A stretch of DNA of 41,620 bases, taken from NCBI GenBank assembly GCA_902780565.1, contig CACZGD010000027.1, positions 1-41,620 on the forward strand, given 5' to 3'. This stretch comes from Oscillospiraceae bacterium (GTDB taxonomy: Bacteria > Bacillota > Clostridia > Oscillospirales > Acutalibacteraceae). Below the pieces are notes generated by a model that saw only the letters and a program-made list of their open reading frames with translations, was not told the origin of the DNA and ran no database searches. A program made the position numbers and the translations under genes. This document shows positions 32,411 to 40,268 of this stretch, piece by piece; the first letter of the stretch is position 1, and every line of letters starts with the position of its first letter.

Positions 32411-34777
32411 TCAGGAAAGCGTTTCAAAGCGCAGGTCGCGCGCGGCGCCTGCGGGGACGGTGAAGACGATCCTGCCGTCCTTTTGTTCAACGAGGGTCAG
32501 CCCCTGCGCGGCGGTAAAGCGCCCGTTTGCATAGATCGCGCCGCCGTCCAGCGTCAAGGTCTGCCCGTCTTCATAGAGGACGGAAACCTCCGCCGCGACG
32601 TTTGCGGGCAGGCTGAGAACCATGCTGATGCCGCCGTCCGTCTTTTCCGTCTGCAGGCGGATATAGCCCTTCACGGTGGGCACGGCGCAGGAAATGGTTT
32701 CGCAAAGGTCGGTGCGCGGCGCGATCCGGCACGTTTCCCAGCCGGGCGCGGCGGGCCTGATTCCGGCGAAGTATTTGCTCATGATCACCAGCGGACCGCC
32801 GGACCACGCGTGGTTCATGGTGCCCGCGGGTTTGATCCAGAGCTCCCACAGGGTGGAGTAGTCCTCCCGGATCATCAGGTCATAGCGGTCCAGCATGCGC
32901 GCCTTCGCTTCGTCGAAGCGCGCCATCCCGCACAGGGCCTCCAGCACGTAGTATTCCATATAAGGGCTCGAATTGATCGTCGTCGTCAGCACGTTTGTAA
33001 TGATGTCGTACTGTTCCTCCGTCGCAAGCCCCGCCAGCACCGCCAGGGCGTTCGCGCGGTCGTCCGGGTTCAGCACCCCGTCGCTCTTATAGCCCTTTTC
33101 GGTCCACAGGGAGGCGTAGCCGGTCCTGATCCGGTCCATTCTTTCCGCGACGTCGCCGTCTGTCCTGCCGAGCGCCCCCGCGATTTTTTGCAGGCAGGAG
33201 AGCGCGTAGTAATACCACGCGTTCTCAATTGCGGGCACGTCGGCGGCGAGCCCCCAGTCCATCCAGTCCCAGGAGCCGGGGCGGTGGACGACCAGCCCGT
33301 CGTCCCCGAGCTGCCAGAGCCTGACGTAGGCGAGCGCCGGGCCGTAGACCGTTTCAAGGAAGTCCCGGTCGCCCGTGTAGAGATAATAGGTCCAGAAGCC
33401 GCAGATCCCCGCAAGCTGCTGCGCGGGCAGCTCAAAGAAATCCCGGCTGATCGGCACCACGGTCTGCAGCACGTTCGTTTCGGGGTCCACGTGCCCGAGC
33501 ATCGCCGCGACGCCCTTCTGATACAGCAGCAGCGCGTCGGGGTCCAACGCGTACATGGACAGGGTCATTTCGTTGGTCACGTCGCCCCACCACTGCGCGC
33601 GTTCGCGGTCCGGGCAGTCCATAAAGTTATCGCGCATGGTGACGTACAGCGTGCGCAGGGACTTTTGCCAAAGCGTGTTCAGCGCGACGTTCTCGCAGGT
33701 GAAGCTGCCCGCAAAGGCCGTGTCGTAGCCCGTCTCCCGGTACTGGAGCGAAAGCACCGTCACGCCGGCAGGGATCTCATAGGTGATATGCTCGCCGTTG
33801 AACCAGCCCAGCGCCTCGAACGCCTGCTCGCCCTCCCGCGTGATATAGGTATCGTTGACCGCGCCGATACCGGTGTTTTCGGTCGTGATGCGGATCGTCT
33901 TTCCCGCCGGCGCGTCAACCCTGAGATAAGGCGTGACCTGCGCGTTATAGGGGATATCGAGCGTGAGCTTCTTTTTGAACGTGAATCTGCGATTCTCATA
34001 TTCCGCGGAATTGACGTAGTCCTTCAGCCCGTAATCCCTGAGCATCGGAATGCCGCGCGGGTACAGCGTCCCCCAGGGGGCGCAGCCGCCGACGCCGCTT
34101 TCGGTCGCGTTTGCCCACGCGCCGTCGTCAAAATCCGGGGCGGTCCAGTCGCCGGGGTCCAGTCTGGCGTCGTAATAGATATTGGATTCCGGCAGCCGGT
34201 AGTTCGGCTGCTGCGTGCCGGGGTCGTTGCCGTAGGCCGGGTGGCGGCAGATCCGCCAGCTCTCGTCGGAGATAAGCGCTCCCGCCTCGAACAGGAAGCC
34301 CGCCTTGCCGCTGTCCGTGTTGGAATAGCTGGTGTCCTTCCCCCAGTACCAGACCAGCGCCGCGATCACGTTTTTGCCGGGCTTCAGGTAGGAGCCGATC
34401 GGCACGGGATCGTAGTAGCTGCCGTCCGGCGTCGGCCCGCGCTTCACGCCGCCCTCGAACACGGCAAGCTCGCCGTTGATCCAGAGCCAGTATTTGGAAT
34501 CGGCGGAGATGCACGCCGTCAGCTCCTTGGGGACCCGCTGCAGGTCAAAGGTCTTCCGAAAGCACATCCACACGTTTTCTTCATCCCCGGCGGAGTCATC
34601 CCAGATATAGCTTGCCGTCCAGTCCGTTTTCGGCGTGACGTCGATCCGTGAGTAGGAGGGCAGCCGCGCCGGGAGTTCGTATGCATTCTGAAAAGGAATC
34701 TGTGTTTTTTTCATGTTTCCGCACCCGCTTACCATCGCAATCGCAATCAGCAGAAGCAAAGCCGTGATTTTTTTCAT
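32411..34777 (-). CDS. GH78 alpha-L-rhamnosidase, lipoprotein
   Basis: 788 residues. The lipoprotein signal MKKITALLLLIAIAMVSGCG has its lipobox Cys at 19, so the enzyme is anchored on the outer face of the membrane. The N-terminal half carries beta-sandwich domains (residues ~50-340). The catalytic (alpha/alpha)6 barrel follows, with the GH78 hallmark DCPDRERAQWWGD (~385-397), containing the acidic catalytic residues, and NHAWSGGP (~652-659) near the end of the barrel. A small C-terminal beta domain closes the protein. It removes terminal alpha-L-rhamnose from plant glycosides, pectin or bacterial polysaccharides. Length fits a compact GH78. It is first gene of a two-gene unit with its own promoter. 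Confidence 0.92.
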   Translation of the reverse strand: MKKITALLLLIAIAMVSGCGNMKKTQIPFQNAYELPARLPSYSRIDVTPKTDWTASYIWDDSAGDEENVWMCFRKTFDLQRVPKELTACISADSKYWLWINGELAVFEGGVKRGPTPDGSYYDPVPIGSYLKPGKNVIAALVWYWGKDTSYSNTDSGKAGFLFEAGALISDESWRICRHPAYGNDPGTQQPNYRLPESNIYYDARLDPGDWTAPDFDDGAWANATESGVGGCAPWGTLYPRGIPMLRDYGLKDYVNSAEYENRRFTFKKKLTLDIPYNAQVTPYLRVDAPAGKTIRITTENTGIGAVNDTYITREGEQAFEALGWFNGEHITYEIPAGVTVLSLQYRETGYDTAFAGSFTCENVALNTLWQKSLRTLYVTMRDNFMDCPDRERAQWWGDVTNEMTLSMYALDPDALLLYQKGVAAMLGHVDPETNVLQTVVPISRDFFELPAQQLAGICGFWTYYLYTGDRDFLETVYGPALAYVRLWQLGDDGLVVHRPGSWDWMDWGLAADVPAIENAWYYYALSCLQKIAGALGRTDGDVAERMDRIRTGYASLWTEKGYKSDGVLNPDDRANALAVLAGLATEEQYDIITNVLTTTINSSPYMEYYVLEALCGMARFDEAKARMLDRYDLMIREDYSTLWELWIKPAGTMNHAWSGGPLVIMSKYFAGIRPAAPGWETCRIAPRTDLCETISCAVPTVKGYIRLQTEKTDGGISMVLSLPANVAAEVSVLYEDGQTLTLDGGAIYANGRFTAAQGLTLVEQKDGRIVFTVPAGAARDLRFETLS

Positions 34778-34821
34778 ACCGGTCCGATCTCCTTTGCGAA
34801 TCCCGATTATTCTTTTTCTTT

Positions 34822-34850
34822 ACTATACAATAAAACCGGGGAAAAATCAA
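34822..34850 (-). promoter_or_regulatory. Promoter of the GH78 unit
   Basis: Minus strand: TTGATT (34850-34845), 17-base spacer, TATAGT (34827-34822), followed by AAAGGAG and ATG 34777. Confidence 0.7.
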
Positions 34851-35038
34851 TTTTATTTTTTTAAATCGAAAATATTTGCTGCGCCGGGCGGGGGGGGAAG
34901 CCGCCTGCTGTTTGCACGCCTGCCGTGAAAAACGATCTGCAAGCCCTGCAGGACGCCCCTTGCAGCGGAACGGAGACCGAAACGAAAGAGGGAACCGTCA
35001 TAAAGTAAAAAAATAATCCAAAATCATGCAGATTTTTG

Positions 35039-35068
35039 TTGAAAATCCCACATCGTCTGTATTATAAT
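35039..35068 (+). promoter_or_regulatory. Promoter of the terminal five-gene operon
   Basis: TTGAAA (35039-35044), 18-base spacer, TATAAT (35063-35068), then AAAAGGAGG and ATG 35109. No other convincing promoter is seen between here and the right edge. Confidence 0.7.
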
Positions 35069-35108
35069 TATAAAAAAGGTTTTTATACCTGAAAAGGAGG
35101 ATACCGAT

Positions 35109-35951
35109 ATGAACGATTATTGCGGCTTCCCGATGCGCTTCGCCCACACGGGCGTGACGCAGTTCGCGCCCGAAAACACCCTCGAGGCGTTTCAGAAGGC
35201 GGCGGAGCTGGGGTGCGAGGGGATCGAGCTGGATATTCAGATGAGCGGCGACGGCGAGATCATCGTCACGCACAACGGGAATATGGGCTATATGACCTTT
35301 GAGGAGCACCGCGAGGCGCTGCGGGACCTGACCGCCGAGGAGATCTGTCGGTTCGATATTCCGTACCGCAACGCGCTGAAGCTGAAATACCCGCCCTATC
35401 CGTGGACGGAGCACGCGGGCGGCAGGCGCATGATCGTGCCGCCGGACTATCATGAGGACCGGGTCACGCACCTGATCACCTTCCCGGCGTTCGACGCGTG
35501 GCTTTCCACTGTCGATTACGACCTGACGGTGGAGGTGGAATTCAAGATCCCCGGCATGTGCCCCCGCATGGACGAGATCCTGGCTTCGTCGAAGAACGTT
35601 TCGCGCTATATCCTGTTCTCCGGCGACTGGACAGTGCTGGAGGAGATGCAGGCGCACTACCGCGAAAAGGGCAAGCCCGAGGGGCTGCGGCTCGGCGCGA
35701 ACATCCGCTACATCAACGAAAAAACGATGGACTTCGTCCGCCGCTCCGACCTGTGGGAGGTCGGTCTCAATAACGAGGCCTTCACGAAACGGGACGTGGA
35801 GATGTTCGCCGACATGGGCATCCGGGTCTTCTCGAACCTCGGCGACTACCCCGAATGGTGGCGGCAGATCTGCGACATGGGCGTTACGGGCTTCAAGACC
35901 AATTACCCGGACGCCTACACCGAGTGGTGGCGCGCGGCAAGGAGGAAATAA
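35109..35951 (+). CDS. Glycerophosphodiester phosphodiesterase-family protein
   Basis: A 280-residue TIM-barrel protein without signal peptide. The GDPD signature is visible: AHTG (12-15), PENTLEAF (21-28), a GIELDIQ block (38-44, metal ligands Glu 40 and Asp 42), HNG (55-57, catalytic His), and EVEFK (~142-146). In normal family members the first motif is HRG, where the Arg contacts the substrate phosphate; here it is HTG. That change and an insertion around residues 60-115 suggest an altered substrate. The family hydrolyses glycerophosphodiesters or, in variants, other phosphodiesters. It is first gene of an operon with sugar transport and glycosidase genes. Confidence 0.83.
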   Translation: MNDYCGFPMRFAHTGVTQFAPENTLEAFQKAAELGCEGIELDIQMSGDGEIIVTHNGNMGYMTFEEHREALRDLTAEEICRFDIPYRNALKLKYPPYPWTEHAGGRRMIVPPDYHEDRVTHLITFPAFDAWLSTVDYDLTVEVEFKIPGMCPRMDEILASSKNVSRYILFSGDWTVLEEMQAHYREKGKPEGLRLGANIRYINEKTMDFVRRSDLWEVGLNNEAFTKRDVEMFADMGIRVFSNLGDYPEWWRQICDMGVTGFKTNYPDAYTEWWRAARRK

Positions 35952-36029
35952 ACGGCGGCATAAAAGGACGGGGCGCCCCGTCCGAACAGGCAAATACCCC
36001 GGCATTATCACGAAAAGGAGGAGCTATGC

Positions 36030-37058
36030 TTGAAACTCTGGCAAAAAATCACCTTTATCGCAGTGCTGATCGTGTTTGTTTCGGCGTCGGTCACGATCTC
36101 GCTGATCTCTGTGTCCCGCGCGCCGTATAAGTATGAGGAACAAACGGCTATCGGCGGCGAGGACGGCGTGGACGGCTGGGTCTTTTACGGCTTCAACGGC
36201 AACGCCGCCACCAAAACGCTGTATATCGACTGCGTCCGCGACCGGGACGGCAACAATCCCGACGAGACGAAGCCCGTGCTGGGCGTGCGCGCCTACGCCG
36301 TGAATGCCGACGAAAACGCCGAGGAGCTGGTCATCGGTCCCTCCGTGCGCTATATCGCCGAGACCGCGTTCTATAACGCGAAAAAGCTCACGCGCGTCAC
36401 CGTGGACCCCGCGAACGAATGGTTCAAGGACGTGGACGGCGTGCTGTTTACGAAGGACGGCAAGCGCCTGCTGCTGTACCCCGCCTGCTACGGGCAGACC
36501 CCCGCGGACGTGGAAGGGCAATTCACCTATCCCGAGGCCTATACCGTGCCTGAGGGCGTGGAGCGCATCGAGACCTTTGCCTTCCTGAAAAACGGGCATC
36601 TCCGTGACCTGACCCTGCCCGCCTCCCTGAAGGAGATCGGCGACATGACCTTCTTCGACTGCGGCAGGCTCGGGGCGTATGATTACGACGAAAAGAACGA
36701 CCGGCTGCTCGGCACGGGCTTCACCCTGCCGGACGGGCTGGAAAGAATCGGGTCGGACGCGTTCTCCAAATGCGGCAATATCGCCCCGGTGCTGTATCTG
36801 CCGGGTTCCGTGAAGGAGATCGGGCACCACGCGTTTTTCTCCTGCTCCGGCATGAAGAACGTGCTTCTCGGCGCGGCGAACGCGGACGCGCTCTCGCTTG
36901 GCGAGGCGTGGCTGCCGAAAAACGTGAAGGCCGGTCCCATCTGGAAGGCGCCGGAGCCGCAGTTCGGCAAAACGCGCGACGACAGCCTGCCGCTGATCGA
37001 GGCGTTTCGGACCGAACGGCTGGAAAACCTGAGAGAGGAGGCGAAGCGGAATGGGTAA
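36030..37058 (+). CDS. Membrane-anchored leucine-rich-repeat protein (BspA-like)
   Basis: 342 residues. The start is TTG 36030, eight bases after AAGGAGG; the nearby ATG at 36026 is in a different frame. One N-terminal transmembrane helix (~5-28) places the rest outside the cell. The exterior carries BspA/TpLRR-type repeats of about 23 residues: SVRYIAETAFYNAKKLTRVT V, GVERIETFAFLKNGHLRDLT, SLKEIGDMTFFDCGRLGAY, GLERIGSDAFSKCGNIAPV, SVKEIGHHAFFSCSGMKNV. Such repeats mediate protein or glycan binding. The last eight bases overlap the transporter start, so translation is coupled, which links it functionally to that transporter. Confidence 0.82.
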   Translation: MKLWQKITFIAVLIVFVSASVTISLISVSRAPYKYEEQTAIGGEDGVDGWVFYGFNGNAATKTLYIDCVRDRDGNNPDETKPVLGVRAYAVNADENAEELVIGPSVRYIAETAFYNAKKLTRVTVDPANEWFKDVDGVLFTKDGKRLLLYPACYGQTPADVEGQFTYPEAYTVPEGVERIETFAFLKNGHLRDLTLPASLKEIGDMTFFDCGRLGAYDYDEKNDRLLGTGFTLPDGLERIGSDAFSKCGNIAPVLYLPGSVKEIGHHAFFSCSGMKNVLLGAANADALSLGEAWLPKNVKAGPIWKAPEPQFGKTRDDSLPLIEAFRTERLENLREEAKRNG

Positions 37059-38841
37059 GGCGCTCGGAAAGGTCAAAACCGTTTTCGGAAACTTCAAAAC
37101 CTACTGGAACACGCCGCCCGCGGGCAAATACGTGCCGTATAAGGAATACCTTTATATCTTCGGCGCGGTCGGCGGCGACTACACGCTCAAATATCTGACG
37201 GGCTTTTTGTCCTTCGGCACGGGCTGCTATCTGGTGGCGTTCTATTATCAGATCCCGCTGCTCACCTTCGCCGCGATCAACACCTTTTTCCTTGCCATCA
37301 ACTACCTGTGGAACATCCTGTCCATGGGCGTGGACGCGAACCTCGGCTTTTTGCCGAAAAAGGTGGAGCGCAGATATTTTGCGGTCTATCTCTCGTTCGC
37401 GGCTTTGGGCCTGCTGCTGCTCATCTTCAATTTCGCGGACCTGCTGCCGGAAGCGCTGCGCCACACGCTCGATACCCGCTGGTCGGGGCTGGACGCCGCA
37501 AGCATCCTCAAGATCTTCGGCGCGCACTTCCTCGTCAACGGCTGGGGCGGCTTCCGCGGCATCGTGATCCGCAAGCTCCTGCTCAAAAAGCTCGGACGCT
37601 ATAAGCTGTTCGCCTACGCCAACATTATTCAGGGCGTCACGGTCGCGCTGCTGATCTGCTGGCTGCCGCTTTACGAGCTGCCCATGACCGAGCGCGTGTG
37701 GAAGCTGTTTCTGCTGTTCCAGCTTTACGGCATGTTCGGCTTCACCGGGCACAGCGAAAAGGTGGCGTATAACATCAGTCCCGACCAGCAGGAGCGCCTG
37801 ATCGTGAACGCCATCCCGGTCAAGCTCAGCCACCTGCTGCAGAATATCGTCAACTTCGTGCTGCCCACCATTGCCGGGGCGCTCTTTGTGGACGGGATCC
37901 GCGACCGCGATACCTTCCGCTATATCCTGCCGCCCGCGTTCCTGATCAGCTCCGTGTTCATGTTCATCTTCCTCGGGCGGATCAAGGAGCGCATCCCCGC
38001 GCCGCCGATCGAAAAGAAGGAATACTTCTCCTTCTGGACCTGCGTGCACGGCATTTTCAAGAACAAATACCTGTGGATCAACAAGATCGTGGAGCTGCTG
38101 GACTCCCTCGGCAACGGCATGCTGGGCGTGCAGACCATTCTGCTGATCTATACCTGGCGCGAGACCGGGCTCTTCTTCTCGGTGGCGGAGATCGCCCTGA
38201 AGGCCGCGGGCTCCCCGGGGCAGCTTCTGGCGCCCTGGATCAAAAAGCGCTTCCAGTATAAAACGCTGATGGTCTTCAACCAGCTTGCGAACATGCTGCG
38301 CTCGGTAATCTATATCATTGCGATCCTCTTCCTCGGGAAGATGCACTGGGCGTGCGGGATTTTGCTCTTTGTGGGGCTGGTCATCGGCAACGGGCTGAGC
38401 TCCGCGATCAACGTGATCAAGAACGATATGAACATCCGCATCTCGGACTATCAGATGTATATCTCGGGCGAGCGCTTCGAGGGCTATCAGGGGCTGATCG
38501 GCTGGTTCACGAGCCCCATCACGTCGCTCGTGAGCCTTGTGATCCCGCTGATCTTCGTCGGCATCGGCTTTACCTCCGACTGGGACGTCCTGTATATGGA
38601 CGACGTGCGCCTGAAGTGTATGCTGATCGGCATCATCTTCGACCTCGTCGGCTTCGCGCTGATGATCCTGCCCTATATCTTCTTCTGGGATTATACGGAC
38701 GAAAAGCACGTCATGGTCATGCAGACGCTGCAGGAGCGCGCAGACAGGGCGAAGGCGGAGGCCGAAGCGGAGGCCGGAGCGGAGGCCGGGCACGGGCAGC
38801 CCGTTCCCGACGGCGCGCCCGCCGTGCGGCAGCAGGAATAA
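37051..38841 (+). CDS. MFS transporter, sugar:cation symporter type
   Basis: A 596-residue integral membrane protein with about 12 hydrophobic segments spread over residues 35-570, followed by a hydrophilic Ala/Glu-rich tail (AKAEAEAEAGAEAGHG). The general layout and motifs resemble glycoside-pentoside-hexuronide (MelB-type) symporters, though the protein is ~100 residues longer than usual. The likely role is uptake of an oligosaccharide or modified sugar. It overlaps the LRR gene by eight bases and is followed 16 bases later by the GH101-like gene. The substrate cannot be read from sequence. Confidence 0.78.
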   Translation: MGKALGKVKTVFGNFKTYWNTPPAGKYVPYKEYLYIFGAVGGDYTLKYLTGFLSFGTGCYLVAFYYQIPLLTFAAINTFFLAINYLWNILSMGVDANLGFLPKKVERRYFAVYLSFAALGLLLLIFNFADLLPEALRHTLDTRWSGLDAASILKIFGAHFLVNGWGGFRGIVIRKLLLKKLGRYKLFAYANIIQGVTVALLICWLPLYELPMTERVWKLFLLFQLYGMFGFTGHSEKVAYNISPDQQERLIVNAIPVKLSHLLQNIVNFVLPTIAGALFVDGIRDRDTFRYILPPAFLISSVFMFIFLGRIKERIPAPPIEKKEYFSFWTCVHGIFKNKYLWINKIVELLDSLGNGMLGVQTILLIYTWRETGLFFSVAEIALKAAGSPGQLLAPWIKKRFQYKTLMVFNQLANMLRSVIYIIAILFLGKMHWACGILLFVGLVIGNGLSSAINVIKNDMNIRISDYQMYISGERFEGYQGLIGWFTSPITSLVSLVIPLIFVGIGFTSDWDVLYMDDVRLKCMLIGIIFDLVGFALMILPYIFFWDYTDEKHVMVMQTLQERADRAKAEAEAEAGAEAGHGQPVPDGAPAVRQQE

Positions 38842-38857
38842 CAACGGAGGAAACGTT

Positions 38858-40252
38858 ATGCGGACAGAGATTCATTACAAATGGAATTATGATTACAGCC
38901 GGACGCTGTGGATGAAAATGTTCCTGGCGATGCCGGACTTCCCGAACGGCAGAAGCAAGGTCTTTATCACCTTCGCCGAGGCGCTGGAGATCATCAAAGC
39001 CGTGGACAACCTGACCGGGGGGATCCCGAAGATCGTGTACCTCGTCGGCTGGCAGGGCCTCGGGCACGACGACTGCTACCCCGAAATGGAGGTCGTGAAC
39101 GACGCGCTGAAGCGGGACTGCGACGCGACGGGGCGCGAGAGCCTCCTGTGGCTGTGCGAGGAGGCAAAAAAATACCATACCGTCGTCAGCTTTCACGTCA
39201 ACGTTTCGGACGCCTATACCGCTACGCCCTGCTTTCCGGCGCTTGTCGCCGCGAACGCCGTGGTGAACGACAGGGAGGGAAAGCCCACCCCCATCGAGAT
39301 CTTCAACGGGCGCGACGGCTATAAAACCTCCTATCGCCAGTTTTGGGACAGCGGCCTGTTCCAAAAGCTGTTCGACCGCTTCTGCGAGGCGGTGCCCGTG
39401 CGGGAAGCCGGTACCGTGCATCTCGATAACTTCTGCCTTGCGGAGAACCTGAACCCGCGCACGGACGCGGCGGCGCAGGACGCGGCGCGGAACAGTATGC
39501 TCGACTATATCGCGGCGAAGGGGATCGACGTGACGAGCGAATATACGTATCGTGAGGCGCCGCTGCGCAACGAATCCCCCACGCATCCGATCCGAAAGCT
39601 CTATCAGACGCTGGGGGAGGACATGACCGAGGTCCCGTGGGAGACGGTCCCCATCCGCACGCTCGGGCGCATCCCCGCCACGTGGTGGACCAGCGGCATG
39701 AGCCTTGCCGACTGCATGGCGATCCCGCCGTCCGTTTACAGCGGACACCTGACGGACCCGGCGCTGCTGCGCGTGTTTTACGGCGCGATGCACGGCGAGG
39801 ATATCTGGAGGACACACGGGGTCTCGCCCGCGGACTGGGCGGGCGAATTCCTGCGGCAGTTCTGCACGCTGCAGGTCCCGTATATGTATCTGAACCGCTT
39901 TGACCGGCTGTCGGTCGAAACGCGCGAGGGGGAGCACACCGTGCGCTTCTCCGGCGGCGTCGTCAGCGACGGAAAAACGGGGCGCATTACAAAAAACGGC
40001 GCCGTGCTCAAGGACGGCGGCGACGTGCTGCTGCCGACGGACGACGCGAACGAGCTGTTCATCGCCTATTCCGAGAACGGAAAGTCCGGCGAATGGGCGA
40101 TCCCCGACGCGGCGTTCACGGCAGCGGATGTGTTTGCGCTCACCGCCGGGGGCAGCGTCCCCTGCGGGCAGGCGACGGTGAAGGACGGGAAGATCCGGCT
40201 GGACGTCGCGCCCGGGCAGGCGCTCGCGATCCGGCGCGCGCGGAAACCGTAA
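38858..40252 (+). CDS. GH101-like (endo-alpha-N-acetylgalactosaminidase-type) barrel protein
   Basis: 464 residues, ATG with GGAGG upstream, no signal peptide. The segment IPKIVYLVGWQGLGHDDCYP (56-75) and the following 'EVVNDALKRDCDATGRESLL' and HVNVSDAY blocks match the core of the GH101 catalytic barrel; AGTVHLDNF (~189-197) holds a plausible catalytic acid. The full GH101 enzymes are large secreted multidomain proteins that release the mucin core disaccharide. This protein keeps only the barrel plus a short C-terminal beta domain and lacks export signals, so it probably acts inside on imported glycosides, as a reduced relative. The assignment rests on motif resemblance. Confidence 0.6.
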   Translation: MRTEIHYKWNYDYSRTLWMKMFLAMPDFPNGRSKVFITFAEALEIIKAVDNLTGGIPKIVYLVGWQGLGHDDCYPEMEVVNDALKRDCDATGRESLLWLCEEAKKYHTVVSFHVNVSDAYTATPCFPALVAANAVVNDREGKPTPIEIFNGRDGYKTSYRQFWDSGLFQKLFDRFCEAVPVREAGTVHLDNFCLAENLNPRTDAAAQDAARNSMLDYIAAKGIDVTSEYTYREAPLRNESPTHPIRKLYQTLGEDMTEVPWETVPIRTLGRIPATWWTSGMSLADCMAIPPSVYSGHLTDPALLRVFYGAMHGEDIWRTHGVSPADWAGEFLRQFCTLQVPYMYLNRFDRLSVETREGEHTVRFSGGVVSDGKTGRITKNGAVLKDGGDVLLPTDDANELFIAYSENGKSGEWAIPDAAFTAADVFALTAGGSVPCGQATVKDGKIRLDVAPGQALAIRRARKP

Positions 40253-40268
40253 AAAGGAGGCTTCTCTT

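Noticed and set aside
31868..34651. A 927-codon plus-strand open frame opposite the GH78 gene
   Set aside because: It is the antisense shadow of a GC-rich gene; its translation is Arg/His/Val-rich without domains, has no ribosome site, and the minus-strand reading shows clear GH78 motifs and a lipoprotein signal.
36721..38844. A 707-codon minus-strand open frame opposite the LRR and transporter genes
   Set aside because: Antisense shadow: charged low-complexity translation, crossing two plus-strand genes that both show recognisable families.
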